Shown: piece after piece, positions 1 to 11,280 of the stretch
How the letters are laid out: each line of letters begins with the position of its first letter
How positions within the stretch are numbered: the first letter of the stretch is position 1
NCBI GenBank assembly: GCA_029531795.1
Contig: JAPEIS010000016.1
Span: forward strand, 1,674,001 to 1,738,000
Origin: Sclerotinia nivalis
Taxonomy: Eukaryota > Ascomycota > Leotiomycetes > Helotiales > Sclerotiniaceae
Direction: 5' to 3'
Length of the DNA: 64,000 nucleotides
Translations under genes and position numbers: made by a program
The notes under the pieces: generated by a model
Databases searched by the model: none
The model's input: only the letters and a program-made list of their open reading frames with translations
What the model was told of the DNA's origin: nothing

Positions 1-141
1 GATTATATAAAGAAATTCAAATATAGAAAAGCAAACAATTTGAATACTTTATAGAACTTTAATAGATTATATTTGAATTGAATCTCTTATAGAAAAAGCA
101 AAATAATGATGATCTTTTGAATAAAAAAATATATTTCAATA

Positions 142-183
142 ACGTAACTTGACTAGAAGTGGGTCATGTCATGATATGGGTCA
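142..183 (+). repeat. left terminal inverted repeat of the pogo-class element
   Basis: These 42 bp begin ACGTAACTTGAC and match the reverse complement of 1955-1996 base for base. Perfect identity of the two ends suggests a fairly recent insertion or continued cross-mobilisation. Confidence 0.95.
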
Positions 184-229
184 AAATCACCCCCTCATTT
201 CTTTATTTTACGCGTTTATTCAACACACA

Positions 230-1948
230 ATGGATCAAAAGTCATTAAATCGTAGTGAATCGGAAGATAATATTCAAAAGGCTATAGAAAGTCTAAAAAA
301 TAAACAATTTACTTCAATTCGAAGTGCTGCTATTCATTTTAAGATTCCAAAGTCAACCCTAATAAATCGAATGGCTGGACGATAATCACGCTCTCAATCT
401 CACGAATCCTTTCAAAAACTTTCTAACGTGGAAGAGAAGACTCTAGTACGATGGATCTCACGATTGACAGCTACTGGGTATCCTGCAACTCCTGGGTTGT
501 TGAAAGAAATGGCCCAAGAAATTCTGAATCAACGCGTCACTTTCGCGTCATCATCTACCCCTTCATCCTTTCAATCAGATCACATAGGTCAACGATGGAT
601 CTATAGATTCTTAGATCGATATCCTAAACTTAAAGGAACCTATTCTCGTAAATTGGAATCTGCAAGGCATAAAGAAGCCACATTTGAAACAATTTCAGCG
701 TGGTTTTCAACATTTCAAGCACGAATCGAAGAACGGCATTATGAACTCAAGAATATATATAATATGGATGAGACAGGATATGCAGTTGGAGAAACAGAAT
801 CAACATGTATAATCGTGGATTCTACTCTCAAATCGAATTGGAAGGTTACAGCAGGAAAGCAAGAATGGATAACTGTATTGGAATGTGTTAATGCAGATGG
901 AGGCTCTTTACCTCCCATGATCATTTTCAAGGCTCAGAATACCAATACTGCATGGATTCCTACTAATACTCCTCCAAATTGGTATTTCTCAACAAGCAAT
1001 AGTGGATGGACTTCTAATAGTCATAGCTTTGAATGGATACGTAAGGTTTTTGAGCCAGAATCTCGAAAAATATCAGGAGATCAGCCTCGATTATTGATTA
1101 TGGATGGTCATTCCAGTCATATTACAGGAAGTTTGATTGCTTTCTGTATTGAAAAGGAGATTGATCTTCTTATTCTATTATCTTATTGTTCACATCTACT
1201 TCAGTTATTGGATGTTGGAGTGTATGGACCAATGAAGCGATATCATGCTCAAGAGGTTGATCGATACTCTCGAGCAGGAATACAACGAATACAACGATCT
1301 GATTGGGTACAGCTTTTTCAAAAGATAAGAGAAAAAGGTCTTACTTATCAAAATATCAAAAGCGGATGGAAAGGAGCAGGTTTGAATCCATTTAGTCCTC
1401 GTCAAGTTCTGAATAATCTTCCAACCCCGCTTTTATCACTACCTTCCACTCCAAATACACCAGCAAATCCAGAAGATCTAGATTTTTCTTTACTTAATAG
1501 CTCTCCCCCAAATGATATTGAGCTACGATAAGCAAATCAGATATTCAATTCAGCTTTATCTGCTAATAATCTGCCTACTTCTCCAGTACAGAGATATGCA
1601 AAGCGAATTACTCATCAGATTGAAAGCTTAAATGCTGAAAATGCTATTCTTCGAAAGGAACTTCAAGAACATAAAGAGTTACTTGAGACACGAAAGAAAC
1701 GAAAAAATGGAAAGAGAATAAAATTAAAAGGTGAATTTGTATTTAGTACAGAAGAAGTATTGAAAATTATCGAGGAGGCTGAACAGACACCCTTACCAAA
1801 ACGACGACATGGTAGACCATCCAAGCGTCAAATTGATTAGGTAGAAGAGGAGATGGAAGAAGAAGAGGATAGTGATAGTTCAGTTGGATCAGTGATAGTT
1901 GTAGATCACCCTGTAGCACATAGGACAAGGTCAAATAGGAAAATATGA
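230..1948 (+). pseudogene. pogo-type transposase, three in-frame stop codons
   Basis: One continuous frame of about 572 codons runs from ATG 230 to TGA 1946-1948 if three internal stops are ignored: TAA 383-385, TAA 1529-1531 and TAG 1838-1840. There are no frameshifts. The N-terminus has a helix-turn-helix with the pattern IRSAAIHFKIPKSTL; next comes a CENP-B type DNA-binding domain (RWIYRFLDRYPKLK). The DDE_1 nuclease carries the catalytic aspartates in NMDETGY, LIMDGHSSH and LDVGVYGPMK. The C-terminus has a charged coiled region and a basic patch. Each stop is explained by one C-to-T change in CAA or CAG (CpA to TpA), as in RIP. An additional ATG at 176 lies within the terminal repeat. The gene is inactive as it stands. 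Confidence 0.9.
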
Positions 1949-1954
1949 TTTTTG

Positions 1955-1996
1955 TGACCCATATCATGACATGACCCACTTCTAGTCAAGTTACGT
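1955..1996 (-). repeat. right terminal inverted repeat of the pogo-class element
   Basis: Exact reverse complement of 142-183, followed by the TA target duplication at 1997-1998. Confidence 0.95.
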
Positions 1997-3526
1997 TAAA
2001 TATATTTCAAATCAAATTGTAAATATATTTTATGATTAGAATGAAAAAGAAATTTGTGAATATTTTGAGATAAAGTATAATAACTATTTGGCATTTGTTT
2101 TATAATTTTCAAATAATCGAAAACTATATATCTTTCAAAATCAGATTATAAAAAGGAAGATTCAATACTTGATTTATTAACTACTAATGATATAATTGAT
2201 TAATCAGAAAGTTTATTATTGATTATTATAGTATATTTATATATATAATATCTGTATCCTTTAGATATAATCTTATTAAATTAGAACATTTGTTAAGAAT
2301 TGTATTTAGATCTTTTTCTATTTTTATAAAGAAGAATGTTTGGTTTGAATTGTATTCGATAAATATAAAGAGGTGTAAAAAGAATATAAGTTAGTTTTGT
2401 AGTATTTAAATCCTTATAGGTATAAAGAAATCGATTAATTTTTAATCGAAGTTTATTTATTGTTAAGGGATTTATATTGATTTCATTTTTCTGAAACTGT
2501 ATATTTATAATATCTATTGAATCTGTAAATATTTCTTGAGGAATTGGGTTTTTATTTGTAGGATATATATATATTTTAGAAAGGTTCGATTAAAAGATAA
2601 AAGCTTGATTAATTGAAATATATTGATCTCTTTTTTAAGAAAGTAATTTGAAATATTTGAAATTCGTTTTGAAAGAAAAATCGAATTGATATAGAATTTC
2701 GAATAGTATATATAGATTATTTATTTGAAAGGTAATATTAAGAGTATATAATAATTGAGTTTTCGAAAAGGAAAATGTAGTATAATGATAATATTTTTGA
2801 TAATCGAAGTTATAATCTTGTTTTTCAATAAAAAATTCTGAAAAGGTATTTTCTTTGAGATTATTTAATGATTGAAAGAGTATATCCTTTGCTGAATGAG
2901 ATAATTTGGATTGTATAAATCTTTGAAAAGATTGAATATATAAAAAGTCTTTATTCTGGATTTCTTTAAATCCTTTTATATTGATTTCCGAAGAGAAAGA
3001 AAATAGTTTTAAATTATATTAAGGATTTAAAAATTTAAAAAGTTTTATGAATCATCTAAATTTGAATAGTTATTTTGAAATTCTGAAATAGATTCAGAAA
3101 AGGAATTAGATTTTTTTTAGATACTTTTTCGGAATTTATTAAATCAAAAGAGTTTTCTGATAAATTAGATTCTTATTGATCTTCGAATTGTATTGTTTTC
3201 GGAATTGATTTAATCTTGGATACAAAATTATCAATATTTCTATTAACAATTTCAAAGTTCATCGATATTTCAGTATTTAGAATAGCTATTTGATACTTTG
3301 GATCAATTAAATATAAAATGAATTGATGAAAAAAGGATTATTTAAATTTTGAAATCTGAATAAGTATTCTTTTCTTATTCAAATCTTTGTTTTCGATAAA
3401 AAAAGTAGAATTAAAGATATCGATATAACTTTTAATTATATAAAATTATAATAAATCTAACAAAAGAGTTTTCTGATCTTTATTAAGATTATTTTCTTTA
3501 TTAGAATAAATGAAAGTATAAATAAC

Positions 3527-4219
3527 TTATCGAATCTTTTCGATTATAAGATCAATAGTAATGTATTCTTTCAAATTTGTATCTATTTTATTAAAAATTT
3601 CTATAAAGATATTGTTATTGAATTGAATTCTATATCGATATAAATCTAAATAATCAACGAAAATAAAAGAAACAATATTATTATCAAAATTTTGATCGAT
3701 AATATAATTGGATTTACTTATAATAATCTTTATCGAAAGTAAATTTGGCAAAATATATATTTTTTTAATTTGGAAAAAACGATCTTTGTTTACAATATGA
3801 ACAATAATCAAAGTAGTTGAATAGTTTATAATATTAATCTTATTTAGATCAATTATTTGTTGATTGTTTTTGAAAAAGGTATTGAAATTTGATAGATTGT
3901 ATTTGGGATTTTTCTGTTTATAAAAGAAATATTGTCGAATTTGATTAGAAGAAAGATAAATTAAATGATTTTGAATAAATTCATATCGAATTGAGTGTAT
4001 TAGTTCAAGATCTGAATTCGTAATTGAATTCTGATTTAATTGATCAAATTGATCAAATTGACTATTCTGATTGTTTTGATTAGGATTACTTTGATCTTTA
4101 TTCTGAATTGAAGTTGAAAGAATTAAAAAAACATTTGATTTATGAATAATCGTTGATTTCTTTTTTTTAATTAAGTTTTCTCGAATAATAAAGTATTTGA
4201 AATACTTAATAGTATTCAA
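3527..4219 (-). pseudogene. decayed retroelement fragment, possibly protease region
   Basis: This is the longest open stretch (230 codons) in the AT-rich block. It is rich in Asn, Ile, Lys, Phe and Tyr, as expected when C and G have been mutated away. A segment near residues 140-165 (VNKDRF...IYILPNLLS) faintly resembles the part of copia-type proteases where a 'V-Y-x-P-x-L' strand follows a hydrophobic core, and it lies downstream, on the same strand, of the gag-like and zinc-knuckle relics. That order fits gag-protease, but the assignment is weak; it could equally be another part of pol. No catalytic Asp-Ser-Gly was identified. Confidence 0.35.
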
Positions 4220-5067
4220 AAAGATCTAATAAAAATCTAGAAGATTAATTTCTTCAGAATCTAATATGAAATATTATATAAATATTTTATAATTCATTGA
4301 TTCTTGTTCTTATTTATTAACAATATTAAAAAGTAATTTGGAATTTCTAAAATATTTTTTATAATTATTAATAAGAGTTGTGTATTTTAAAAAAGGAATA
4401 AATAATCGAACTTCTAACAATGATAACTTAGCTTAACGAATTTCTGAAGAAAAAGTAGAAACTTGTAATTGTAAAAGTACTATTGATATTTGAAGAATAG
4501 TATTTTTACTTCAATTATAAATATAAAATACAAAAAGGTTTTTGTTTTGTTTACAAATTTCTTTTTGTAATTAAGAAAAAGAATAGATATCTTTAGATTT
4601 TGATGAAATAATAGAATAAGGTTTTTTTATTGCAAAACAATTATATAAAAGGTAATTTCGTTTTCGAAATCTTCTTCGTTATTAATATTGTTTGAATTAA
4701 TTTCTTTAACAAAGCCTTGTTCAAATATTTATATGAAATTAATCGAACTATTGAAAGATCCTTGATCTGAATAATCTAAAGAACTATCAAATTCGTTATC
4801 TAAAACAATATTATAAAGAGTAGTATCTGAATTGTAAATACTATTTAATTAAAAAGGAATATCTTTATTGATTTTAGATTTTTTATAACAATTGATATAA
4901 ACTCGATTTGATTTTTTTGAATTAATTATATTAATTAGTTTGTTATTAGAGTTTTCTATAAATCAATCTTTTATAATAATATAAAAAAGATTATTAATAA
5001 TAATATTCTTAGATAAAATTATAATATAAAGAATTGTTTATTGTTATATTAATAAAGAATTTCCAAT

Positions 5068-5109
5068 ATATTCAGATTTAAAATGTTTATATTCTTTACA
5101 ATCAAAACA
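5068..5109 (-). pseudogene. damaged CCHC zinc knuckle of a retroelement Gag
   Basis: On the minus strand these 14 codons read CFDCKEYKHFKSEY, exactly the C-x2-C-x4-H-x4-C zinc knuckle spacing of retrotransposon nucleocapsids, except that the last Cys is Tyr (TGT to TAT, a G-to-A change, that is C-to-T on the other strand). This is good evidence that the AT-rich DNA derives from an LTR retrotransposon read right to left, with gag to the right and pol to the left. Confidence 0.65.
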
Positions 5110-5457
5110 AAAAGGTTTTTTATTTGAATTGTATTCTTTTATATCATTTATAATAAGATATTTTGAAGTCTTTGGATTAGATAAATTAGTCTATCGGATT
5201 TGATTAAAGATCTGTTGGAAATTATTGTTTTGATTTTATCGATTATTATTATTACAATTATTATTTCTATTTTTATTTTGATTTCGAGAATTATTAGAAT
5301 TGTAATTTCCTTTTGAATTATCCTTTTTGAAAAAGGATTTTGTTTTTAATTATTAAGAAAGAACTTCGAGCTTTTGTTCTTTAATAAAACCTTTAGATTT
5401 GGTATTAGATATACTATTTGTAAATTCTTTAACGATCTTATTATTTGTAAATGAGTT

Positions 5458-5682
5458 TTAAAGCTTTATATTTCTTTTAATACTCTGAATCGTATAATAA
5501 CTTTCGGCAAGAGATTGATAAATAGTATTATTGGAAATAGAATAATTGCGAAAAGTTGAATCGATTAATCTTTTGACAAAATTAAGAATTAGTTTCTTTT
5601 GAACAATTGTATTAATAATATCAAGGTTTTTCTCAGAAATTGGAATATCTTTGAATCCTATATTGTATTGAATATCCTTCAT
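5458..5682 (-). pseudogene. decayed Gag-like fragment
   Basis: A 74-codon open fragment reading ...LNFVKRLIDSTFRNYSI...; this resembles the 'F-x-x-G-L-x-D-x-x-R' segment of retrotransposon Gag proteins, with the usual Gly replaced. It lies about 350 bp upstream, on the same strand, of the damaged zinc knuckle, as in a Gag polyprotein. It is too short and mutated to be expressed as a functional protein. Confidence 0.5.
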
Positions 5683-6566
5683 TCGTAAATAGTATTTTTC
5701 AAAGGTTTTGTTTTTAGTTTAAGCAAATGAATTCATTGAATCTATTATATTCTGAACTATATTTTCGTTATCATGAGAAAAATAATAGTTTAGAAAGGTT
5801 TTAATAAAAGCGAATTCGTTTTCTTGAATAGTAATTTCGGTATTTTCAAAAATAGTTTTGAAATCGATATAATTATTTACTTAGATTTGAGTTTTCCTTT
5901 TAAATTTCAATTGAATTATAATGAAAAAAACAAATGGTTTGTAGATTGGATTTCTAGTGATTCGTTTGATAATAATTTTGATTGTATTTAGCTATACAAA
6001 ACTTAGTATATTATAATAATCGAATTCAAATATTGAATCGATATTGATTTTGTTTCAAAGCTTTTCAACTTTAATATCATTGAATATCGATATATTTGTA
6101 ATTTGAAGATTTGAATTGAAAATATTGAAGAAAGGAAATGAAAGTATAATAAAAAACAAATTAAATTCTTTTAGATAATTTAATAAAAGATACATTTCGA
6201 ATTCTAAAAGTCTTATTCATAAGGATTCTAAAGGATTATAAATCGAAAAGAAAAGTTCTTCAATAAAAAATGTATAATATATTTGTTTTTGTAAATCAAA
6301 ATCAGAAAGATATCGATAAAAACGAATAACAATTTGTTGATATTTGAAATAGATTTCGAAATCAATCTCCAAATTGAATCTTTTACTTTTCAATTATAAG
6401 AAATATAAATATTTCGAAGATTCGACATCAAAAGGAAATTCGATATCGAAAAATTAAAAGTTTTGATAGAAAGATAATGCTAAACTTATTTCTAAAAATA
6501 CGATTATTATACTAGATTGAAATCTCTGAAAAAGAATGTTTTGATATAATAAAGGATCAATATTTT

Positions 6567-6669
6567 TGTCACGGGTTCATAACTCTATCGAGTAGTGTTG
6601 ATACCGATCAAACTACTTCTACCCTTTTAGGGGTTTCTGGTTCAGTGGTAGAGTTCTGGACCCGTGACA
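6567..6669. mobile_element. 103-bp short element: solo mini-LTR or MITE
   Basis: The element starts TGTCACGGGT and ends CCCGTGACA, has about 24-bp imperfect inverted ends, and is flanked by a perfect 5-bp direct repeat ATTTT (6562-6566 and 6670-6674). TG...CA ends with a 5-bp duplication are typical of a solo LTR; the long inverted ends would also suit a MITE. Its balanced base composition contrasts sharply with the AT-rich DNA on both sides. Near its right end the string TGGTTCAGTGGTAGAGTTC looks like the D-arm/A-box of a tRNA, but no complete tRNA can be folded. Confidence 0.75.
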
Positions 6670-6954
6670 ATTTTAAACAAATTAAAAATCGGGGATTCTA
6701 AATACAAATTGATAATTCTATAAACAATAAATCTATATTATAATAACTTTATTTTGTTTCCTTGAAATAATCGAATTATTGAAGTTTAATATACTAATCA
6801 ACAACCCTAAAAAGAAGATTCAAAAAATAGTTTTTTCAAAAAAAGAATAAAGTATGAATCTGCAAATGAAAAGATATTGATAATATATTAGATATCTATA
6901 AATCCTTATATAGATCACTAATAAATACAACAGAAATGGAAACAAAATGATTAA

Positions 6955-7340
6955 ATTGAAATTGCATATTTTTTATTAAATTATATTGAATTGGAATGGT
7001 TATATAGACCCTTTTGGAATCACGTTACCTGTCTCCTTTTTGGTGCGGTATCTATAATGAAGAAAACGTTTGATGAAATTTCGAAGAGTTTGAGTTTTGG
7101 GATCGAAGGTTTCGAGTAGAAATTGGCGACGAATTTCAATAACGAAATAAAAATGAATACTATGATAAATTGAAGTTGTGCATTCTTTATCAAACTAGGT
7201 TGAGTTGGAGTGGTTATATAGACCCTTTTGGAGTCATGTTACCTGCCTCCTTTTTGGTACGGTATCTAAACTAGATTGAATCGAGGTGGTTATATAGACC
7301 TTTTCAAATCACGTTACCTGCTTTCTTTTTTGTACGGTAA
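6955..7340. repeat. three diverged copies of a ~65-100 bp repeat
   Basis: The core 'GGTTATATAGACC...' followed by 'CACGTTACCTG...' and a 'GTACGGTA' end is seen three times, starting near 6998, 7209 and 7288. Copies 1 and 2 also share about 35 bp of upstream sequence (ATTGAA[A/G]TTG...), so the unit is near 100 bp there; copy 3 follows copy 2 almost directly. Each core contains GTTACC and a later GGTA[AT]C that can pair, so each may form a hairpin. Origin unknown; a repeat remnant or fragments of an LTR are possible. Confidence 0.75.
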
Positions 7341-8039
7341 CATATGATTATACGAGTAATGATAATCATAATCATAATCATTTCGTTATTCTCGTATTAG
7401 ATAGGTATTCAGTCTAGTCTAATCATCCAATCTGATCATCCATCCATCTCATCCAATCCATCCCATCACTATTCTGTCTGGTCTGGTCTGATCTCACAAC
7501 AGAATCCTAATCCAGTCCAAAGTCAAACGCTCCTCCATCCCAAATTCCAACCCCTCTACCTAGTATCCCATTCCATCATCCCAGCCCATCCTATCTCGCT
7601 CACCAGACACTATTTCATTCGATGTTTAATCATAACAATCCATGGTCTACTCATACTCTGAACATACGATCTATGATCTTATCGCATCCTGTCATGTCAT
7701 GTCATGTCCGATACTTTCCCATCCTTTCGCAATCATTCTAACGTATCATGTTCGGGCCATATCCACCCTCACCCATCAATATCCATACCTTCCATTCATA
7801 TCATAACGAAACACACATTGACCTCCCTCACCTCCCATCTCTTCAAACAAAAACCGAAAAAAAAAACACCAAATCCGAATCCAGAAGCAGACGCGACCCA
7901 ATCATTCTATGTCGTTCCATACCTAGGTAAACAGAGTAAAACCCTTTAAACACGATAACCAATCTCACAATCTCATAACAAACCCAAACAAACCCTCAAA
8001 ACCCCTCCCCCCCCCTCACCACCCCCCATCAAACCAAAC
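7341..8039. other. intergenic, no gene seen
   Basis: This is the boundary between the AT-rich island and gene space. It contains simple Py-rich runs such as CCATCCCATC, TGTCATGTCATGTC near 7691-7706, and a C-rich run near 8008. Short open frames at 7704-7949 look like low-complexity chance frames. It forms the 3' flank of the Vps62-like gene. Confidence 0.6.
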
Positions 8040-9123
8040 CTAAGGACCCAACCTATCCCTCACAATACAAAGAATCCCATTATCCGGACAAACCTTCCTC
8101 CTCCCCAACTGTTTATCCGCCGGTCCCGTCGGTCCCCCCACAAACTTCCAGAACCCAAAAAACTCCCTCTGTCTCCTATCATTCTTCGCATATTGAGCAT
8201 CACCCCACTTCCCCTCATATTCCATCGCACCAAGCGGACTTCCCTCACTTGCCGCCGTGAAACTTTTACTGGGGATATCGTATGTGTAGAAATATGATGA
8301 GAGAATTGGATCCCAAAGCGTACCTCTTGATGTATAATCTTGGAGGAGGCCGGCTGGAAGATTTAGATCTGGGATCGTATGGTCGTGAGTACCGGGGATA
8401 GCATAATTAGCATGAGAACCACGAGCCGAATAGGCAATAGGTCTCTTTCCACTTTTTTCAACGACGGAATAGAGGAATGCTTCACCATTTCCATGTTGGG
8501 AATACCAGATTGCTTGGGGAGTACCATTGACAAAGCGAATCATGTTGTGTTCCCAATCTCCTATATGGTCACCTAGTTCTTGTCCCAAAACTGTGTTTCC
8601 TTGATTATAGGCGTAAAAATACATATAAAAGACGTCCATGAGACCATCTCCATGATCGGAAAGGATTACGGAACAGGAGATGGCGTTTTGGGTACGGCCT
8701 GTAGCTGAAGAGGGAACGACACCGGTAAGGTACGCAGGGGAGGTGGTGACATCAATATTGGAGGTTAGATAGACGTTGGGACCCCAATTATTCAATAAAT
8801 CAAGATTTTCGAGGTTGAGGGGAGAAGGGAGCGTATCATTCGGTATTAAAGTAAGATTGACATGAGGTTTAGTATTGAGGATTTGGGCGTACATGTCGGA
8901 AGGAAAATACATTTCCGCTTCGTCCAACCAAACAAGTGGTGCTAAACAACCCACATGTTAGTGAGTACTGTAATGATATTCATGTTTGATGCATGGACTG
9001 AACTTCCTTACCATAATCAAACACAAACGAAGGTAGAGTAGTATTAGGTCTCGCAGACGTATTACCAAATCCTAGCATCGCCAATGACAAACATCCTAAC
9101 GCATGCTGTTGTCGATATAACAT
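8040..9123 (-). CDS. Vps62-like protein (DUF946 family)
   Basis: Two exons, 9123-9012 and 8941-8040, joined across a 70-bp intron with GTAAGG donor and TTTAG acceptor, give about 337 residues. Splicing restores the family-typical F-D-Y-A-P-L-V-W-L-D-E-A-E and Y-F-P-S-D-M segments. Other family hallmarks are YMYFYAYNQG, GDHIGDWEHNMIRF, ARGSHANYAI, GTHDHT and the C-terminal CPDNGILCIVR. Yeast Vps62 affects delivery of a cytosolic enzyme to the vacuole, but the biochemical role of the family is unclear. The start is uncertain: ATG 9123 gives a hydrophobic N-terminus that could be a signal anchor, while the frame is open upstream to about 9162, and a further 5' exon is possible. Confidence 0.85.
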
Positions 9124-11280
9124 AGTGACTAATAGAGCAATTGCTATAAGCTTTGCAGACACGAGTTAGCTTCTTACGTCCAACTTTAAGCTCAATCTTA
9201 TGTCGGACATTTCATCCCAACATGTGTGACGAAAATAGCCAAGTAAATCGAGAGGGGAAGTCCGCAACAGGGACCGACCATACCTCTAACCAAATCGCAA
9301 CTCCAGGCAACCTTTTCCTCGTAGCATGTCTTCTCCATCCACATCTCCCCTTGACTCCCAATGTCTCAGCACCTACATCACTCGCGAAGCCCTTCTCCTC
9401 GTCCGTTCTGTCGGTCGATTTATCCACGGCCATGGTTCCCGCTTGGCTGACTTCCTCGGATATCCAAATCCAATCTCTGATCCAGGCTCTAGTAAATCTA
9501 TATACCACCGTGACCCTGTATAATATTCGTTTCCGTATCGTAATATATACGAATCTCGAATCGCCGCCGACGTCGATACGCCGCGCAACCGCGAAGATAT
9601 CGAATCGAATCCAGCTTCCACTCAACCTAACTCCAGTTGTAACCCAGCGCAGTTTGTCACCCGTAGTAACAAATCCCCAAGGTATATATAATATAATTTC
9701 CGTCGCGATAAACGTAAGCGCAATCGTCCTTGCCCTTTCTCTTTCCCTAACTTGTCTACTTGTCTGCTTGCTCTTCTCACTTTTCACATCAAACCACAAA
9801 ACGCAAGTCCAAGTTCGCCCCCCAGCTCCAGAACCCCCCTCTTCAAATACCAACTACCGTTCCACCAATATCCCAACCCCCAAGCAACAATCGATCATGC
9901 AGAGCGCGCTCGTGCACACTCAATGAATCAATGAATCAATCAATCAATCAATCATCCACCCCACCAATAATTCATTTGTCAATTGATCAATTTATCTCCG
10001 TCCAACAGGTTAGGTTCGTAAGGAAGGTACCTAGTAATTCTCAAACCAAGACCAAACCAAAAAGTCGTATAGAAAGTCGTATAAAACGGAAGAAACGAAC
10101 CTAAAAATAAAATTGGTAGGTAGGTATACACAAAGAAACGCTTATCGTATCGTATTGTATTGTCATCAATAAGAATGGTCCCAAGTATTTCCTTACTTTT
10201 CTCCAGACCATCAAAAATAGTAATAAATACCTATAACTTTACTTTACTTTACTTTATTTTACTTTACTTTACCCTACTTTACTATAACTCTACCCTACCA
10301 CAACAAAATAAAGTTCAACACCTACTAGGTACCTAATCAAAGACCAACAAACCAACAAACCATCCATCCCCCAATTAATCAATTAATCCCGAGTCCCAAC
10401 ACCTATCCCGAGTCTAAGAACTTCATCACCGATCGCCTACCCGCACTTCCTCGGTGCTTCCCACTCCGACATACCATACCTAGTACATACTGTACTTGTA
10501 CGTGCCACATGGGAGTGGGGAGATGACCCGATTGGTCGTGCTCTACTCGAGTATTTATATTAACATTTATACCCCGTATTAATGGTCATTTATCACATAT
10601 CACAATATCAGGATACCTAGATAAATAAGCATCTGACGAGGTGTGTTGATAAAATCTCTTGATCCATTCCATTCTCTTCTCCATTCTCCGGTATCCATTA
10701 TCCATTCTCCACTCTCCACTCTCCATCCATGTATCTAGATATCCAAGCATCATCCATACATTTCAATCAATTTTCCTCAAGAACATAACATCGTAAATAC
10801 CTACATCACAAGCTCACAAGTGCACAAGCGATATAATGAAATGACTTAAAGAGAAAAGGGTACTCGAGTAATAAGTTATAAATAAATAACTAAGTAAACG
10901 AATGATATACTATGCGCCATCCATGACCATGCCTTGCCCAATAAAACCCTTATCCCTTCCTAGACTTAGAGTCTCCTAGAGTACCTAGGTCTCAAAAATA
11001 CCCATTCATTCATCCATCCATCCATTTCCTTTCCTTTCCTTCCCTTCCTATGCTTCTTAACCCAGTATCATCCTCTACACCATATAAAAAGGACGCTCGT
11101 TTTTACTCCATACATTTCCTGCATTGTCTATCGACACTTTGGAAACAGTCAACAGTTATGGAGATGTTTACAAGATTACCTAGTACATAGATAAACTTCC
11201 CACTTGCTTAACTCCATTTCCCGTTCCATGACCCATCCCTCTCATCAATTAAAATGGTATACCTGTCTCCAGAAAAAGAT
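9124..11280. other. long intergenic region, no confident gene
   Basis: It separates the 5' end of the Vps62-like gene from the 3' end of the RING ligase gene. Long open frames overlap on both strands at 9153-9926 (+, 257 codons, with one hydrophobic stretch near its C-terminus) and 9212-9853 (-, 213 codons). Neither has a recognisable domain, and they cannot both be real, so I do not call either. The remainder contains TGAATCAA repeats near 9930, a (TACTT)n run at 10236-10283 and many CCATCCAT-type runs near 10,690-10,740 and 11,000-11,030. Confidence 0.55.
10236..10283. repeat. (TACTT)n pentanucleotide repeat
   Basis: About nine imperfect copies of a five-base unit ACTTT, with single-base variants at the end. 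Simple-sequence repeat in intergenic DNA. Confidence 0.85.

Larger units (their letters stand above)
142..1996 (+). mobile_element. pogo/Fot1-class DNA transposon (Flipper-like), inactivated
   Basis: A complete 1855-bp element bounded by perfect 42-bp inverted repeats and flanked on both sides by TA (140-141 and 1997-1998), the target duplication typical of Tc1/mariner-pogo elements. It carries one transposase reading frame with psq-type and CENP-B-type DNA-binding regions and a DDE/DDD nuclease, interrupted by three stops. Size, TA target and long terminal repeats resemble the Botrytis element Flipper, a family link I infer from memory of its architecture only. The element sits inside AT-rich repeat DNA. 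No second intact transposase is visible in the window, so mobilisation would need a copy elsewhere. Confidence 0.93.
1..6950. repeat. AT-rich, RIP-like repeat island
   Basis: Apart from the transposon at 142-1996 and the short element at 6567-6669, this block is extremely A+T-rich, broken by stop codons in all frames, and has no intact gene. Pieces of retroelement coding sequence on the minus strand (gag-like fragment, damaged zinc knuckle) show that at least its 3.5-5.7 kb part is a dead transposon. The composition and C-to-T type damage fit repeat-induced point mutation, which in ascomycetes converts CpA to TpA in repeated DNA. The AT-rich sequence continues on both sides of the pogo element, so that element was inserted into it. 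A TpA/ApT RIP index was not calculated. Confidence 0.8.

Noticed and set aside
6567..6669. tRNA gene
   Set aside because: Only a D-arm/A-box-like string; no cloverleaf, anticodon arm or B-box in the right place.
9153..9926. 257-codon plus-strand frame and overlapping 213-codon minus-strand frame (9212-9853)
   Set aside because: They overlap antiparallel, have no recognised domain, and the region is upstream of the Vps62-like start. Third-position freedom in one can keep the other open; I could not support either.
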